From Diplonema papillatum (taxonomy: Eukaryota > Euglenozoa > Diplonemea > Diplonemida > Diplonemidae), in NCBI GenBank assembly GCA_030068145.1, contig JAPJBO010000767.1:1-64000 (forward strand): a stretch of DNA of 64,000 bases. The letters are read 5' to 3'. Below, one piece after another: positions 62,229 to 64,000 of the stretch. How positions within the stretch are numbered: position 1 is the first letter of the stretch; every line of letters begins with the position of its first letter. Position numbers and translations under genes: made by a program. The notes under the pieces were generated by a model. It was not told where the DNA came from. It searched no databases and worked only from the letters and a program-made list of their open reading frames with translations.

Positions 62229-62246
62229 TGACCGGTCCACCGTGTA

Positions 62247-63319
62247 GGTCCACAGTGGGTTGCACCAGGGGGGGGGGGGGGTAGGCTAAGCGATTAGCTG
62301 ATACAACGTGCCTATTATCGAGCCTCTTCCGGGGCTAAAGATGCTGATAGCAGGATGATCAAATATCGAACGAAAAGAAGCATATTTGTCTGAAAAAAAG
62401 ATGTAGCCAGGCAGTGCAGCAGGGGACGAGGAAGCTCGGACTGACTTGTGGAAGCAGGTTGTCGAGTGCATAGGGGCTCGGGTACCATTCTCCCGTATTA
62501 GCTACCTTTGCAATTTAGCGCAGCTAATACTCGAGCCTTTAGGCATTCCCTCCGGGACAGTTGCAGGCGATAGGGCTGTTCGACAAGCGCTTGGCAGACA
62601 CCCTGTCCTCGATGATGTCGTCGTTGAAGACGGAGGCTAGTCACGTTTAGGCACTGCAATGCCATGCATGCCATTGTCAGACGCTACCGTCTGGCATTGC
62701 GCATCCGTGCCATAGTCGTTGGGGGTATTGACAAGGGGGTTCATTGGACACTCATCTGTTGGCTCCTCGTTACTGCCCCCGTAGGTTCCGGGAGGTCTGC
62801 TTGGCTGCACACGGCTTAGCGTTGCTTCGTTCTTGAACTTTTTCTTCGGCTTCGTGCGGTTCCATCGTCCCGGTGGTACACGACTCGTCTCGTCTCCGTA
62901 GCTCGTCTACCCTGCTTCACTTCGTGCTTTCATCGAGCCTACTTGCGCTGCCACATTCCGATGGGCATGGCGTCTGCGGGAGGAACCTGCCGTTAGGGTG
63001 GCTAAGTCACCCTCCCTCTTTCCCTGCGGCCTTCCTCGCTGTCTGCTCTCGTGCGGCCACTGTGGGGCATGATTCCGCCTCGGATCCTCGTTGTGCTCCT
63101 TAGCTGGATTGTTAGCTCGATAAGAAGAGCTGGTGTGGGCACGAGCGAATGGGGTTGCGGTGGGGACCCGCTGGCGCGACCTGGCTGCATGCGCGTGGGC
63201 CCAATCGGGCCGGGCCGGCACCTACAGATTGCGGCCGGGCCAGCGTCGCACCTCGGTCTCGTGCCTTGCAGCCGGAGCTCGTGGCTCTCCCCAAGCCTCT
63301 GGAAAGGGGGGGGGGGGAG
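62247..63319. other. No gene recognised; G runs
   Basis: Continuation of R2 at 62247-62270, a G run at about 62269-62281 and another at about 63307-63318. Short frames only. Confidence 0.4.
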
Positions 63320-63572
63320 CTGGGAAGACGCGAGAGAACCCCAAAGAAACGGCGGCCAACCTCTGTCTGCAAGCAGGTCTCTGTCGGCACCAAACGGAGC
63401 ACAGAACCTCTTCCGAAGTCGGCCGAAGCGGAGCACAGTCATCGCCCAAGCAGGCAACTATCGATGCGCAACCAATAAACTTGGGCGAGTGGTCGAAAGA
63501 AAAGCGAAGTTCCAAAGCGCGCGCCTGAGCGCGACGATCAAGTGCTGCAGAGGCGAAAACACGACATCACGT
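63320..63572 (+). pseudogene. LINE-tail relic, plus strand
   Basis: PKQATIDAQPINLGEWSKEK and, after a phase change, RAPERDDQ ... RRKHDIT match the end of the 3939-5771 ORF. No conserved 3' tail follows. Confidence 0.6.
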
Positions 63573-64000
63573 AGGCATTTTTTTAAAAAAGGAAAGTAGA
63601 AAGGATGACGATGAAGTTAAGGATCTCTGTCGGTTTCTTGTTTTCTTTCGTCTCAAATGCAATTTGTCAATTTCAAACCCCGATCGATGGCAGCGTACTA
63701 TCTTCACATCACGTCTTCTTCGAATCATGTGTTGTAATAGATGGCAAGCGAACTTCACATCCCGGACAAAAGCGAAGCTCGTTCGCTTTTCTTCCCTTTA
63801 ATTCGGGCTCTTGTTGCGAGCCGTGTGGAGCCCCCACAGTGGTCCTCAAGGCTGAAGAAACCAAGCACACATACTTGGCAATGATATTAGATTGGAGGAG
63901 CAAAAGACAGATGCCATTGAAAATCGAAGATTTACGCTTTAAAACGCGAGGATCATGCGACCGCCAGCACAGAGACATCTCTTCGGTGTATCGAAACAAG
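63573..64000. other. No gene recognised at the right edge
   Basis: A minus-strand frame (63709-63999) with IFNGICLLLLQSNIIAKY and CPGC is open to the edge; nothing recognisable. Confidence 0.3.

Larger units (their letters stand above)
57950..62246. mobile_element. Foldback-like element with palindromic terminal arrays, 4.3 kb
   Basis: Perfect 18-bp inverted ends: TACACGGTGGACCGGTCA at 57950 and TGACCGGTCCACCGTGTA at 62229-62246. The flanks GTCCCACAG and GGTCCACAG differ at two of nine positions, and R1 shows the unfilled site, so a 9-bp target duplication (as in Mutator-like elements) is likely. Inside each end are arrays of GCGGTCATTGACCGC-type palindromes. No transposase; the interior holds LINE and recombinase-type RT relics. 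Confidence 0.7.

Overview
The window reads as a transposon-dense stretch of a eukaryotic nuclear genome, probably an alga or other protist; I cannot name the species. It holds a non-LTR retrotransposon (LINE) with OTU protease and APE-type endonuclease domains, intact-looking piggyBac-type transposases, retroelements built on tyrosine recombinases, hAT-type elements with inverted repeats and target duplications, and many minisatellites. I saw no operons, rRNA, tRNA, CRISPR array or LTR retrotransposon, and no gene I would confidently call a host gene. The minimal-start ORFs often begin at non-ATG codons, so starts below were re-chosen where an ATG exists.

Layout. 1-3.9 kb (minus): the 5' half of a LINE, with ORF1 and the OTU-endonuclease start of ORF2, cut by the left edge. 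3.9-8.2 kb: 5'-truncated tails of a LINE family with a triple Cys/His cluster, and a zinc-finger fragment. 8.2-21.6 kb: a nearly perfect tandem array of a 5.7-kb unit (two full copies and one broken one). Each full unit carries a piggyBac transposase with an unusual N-terminal extension, a 186-bp repeat cluster, a truncated AlkB-like gene and a LINE fragment. 21.6-28.3 kb: mostly non-coding, with a broken copy of an unrecognised gene family (24.4-25.1 kb). 28.4-32.6 kb (minus): a decayed tyrosine-recombinase retroelement with split direct repeats. 32.6-40.2 kb: little coding, one large hairpin. 40.25-48.09 kb (minus): a second, better preserved element with order gag, tyrosine recombinase, RT, RNase H, and split direct repeats A1/B1/A2/B2. 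Its B1 repeat was invaded by a 2.3-kb hAT-like element and then a 444-bp hAT MITE. 48.1-57.9 kb: relics, hairpins, the second copy of the unrecognised family (53.7-54.4 kb), a telomere-like tract and an inverted minisatellite. 57.95-62.25 kb: a foldback-like element whose ends are arrays of a palindromic motif; it contains LINE and tyrosine-recombinase RT relics. 62.2-64 kb: another LINE tail relic.

How it fits together: most of the sequence is explained by layered insertion. The best candidates for new biology are the piggyBac protein with a putative cysteine-protease-like domain and AT-hooks in a fresh tandem array, the OTU-bearing LINE with a single UGA between same-frame ORFs, the two split-repeat retroelements with recombinase upstream of RT, and the unrecognised 240-residue family.
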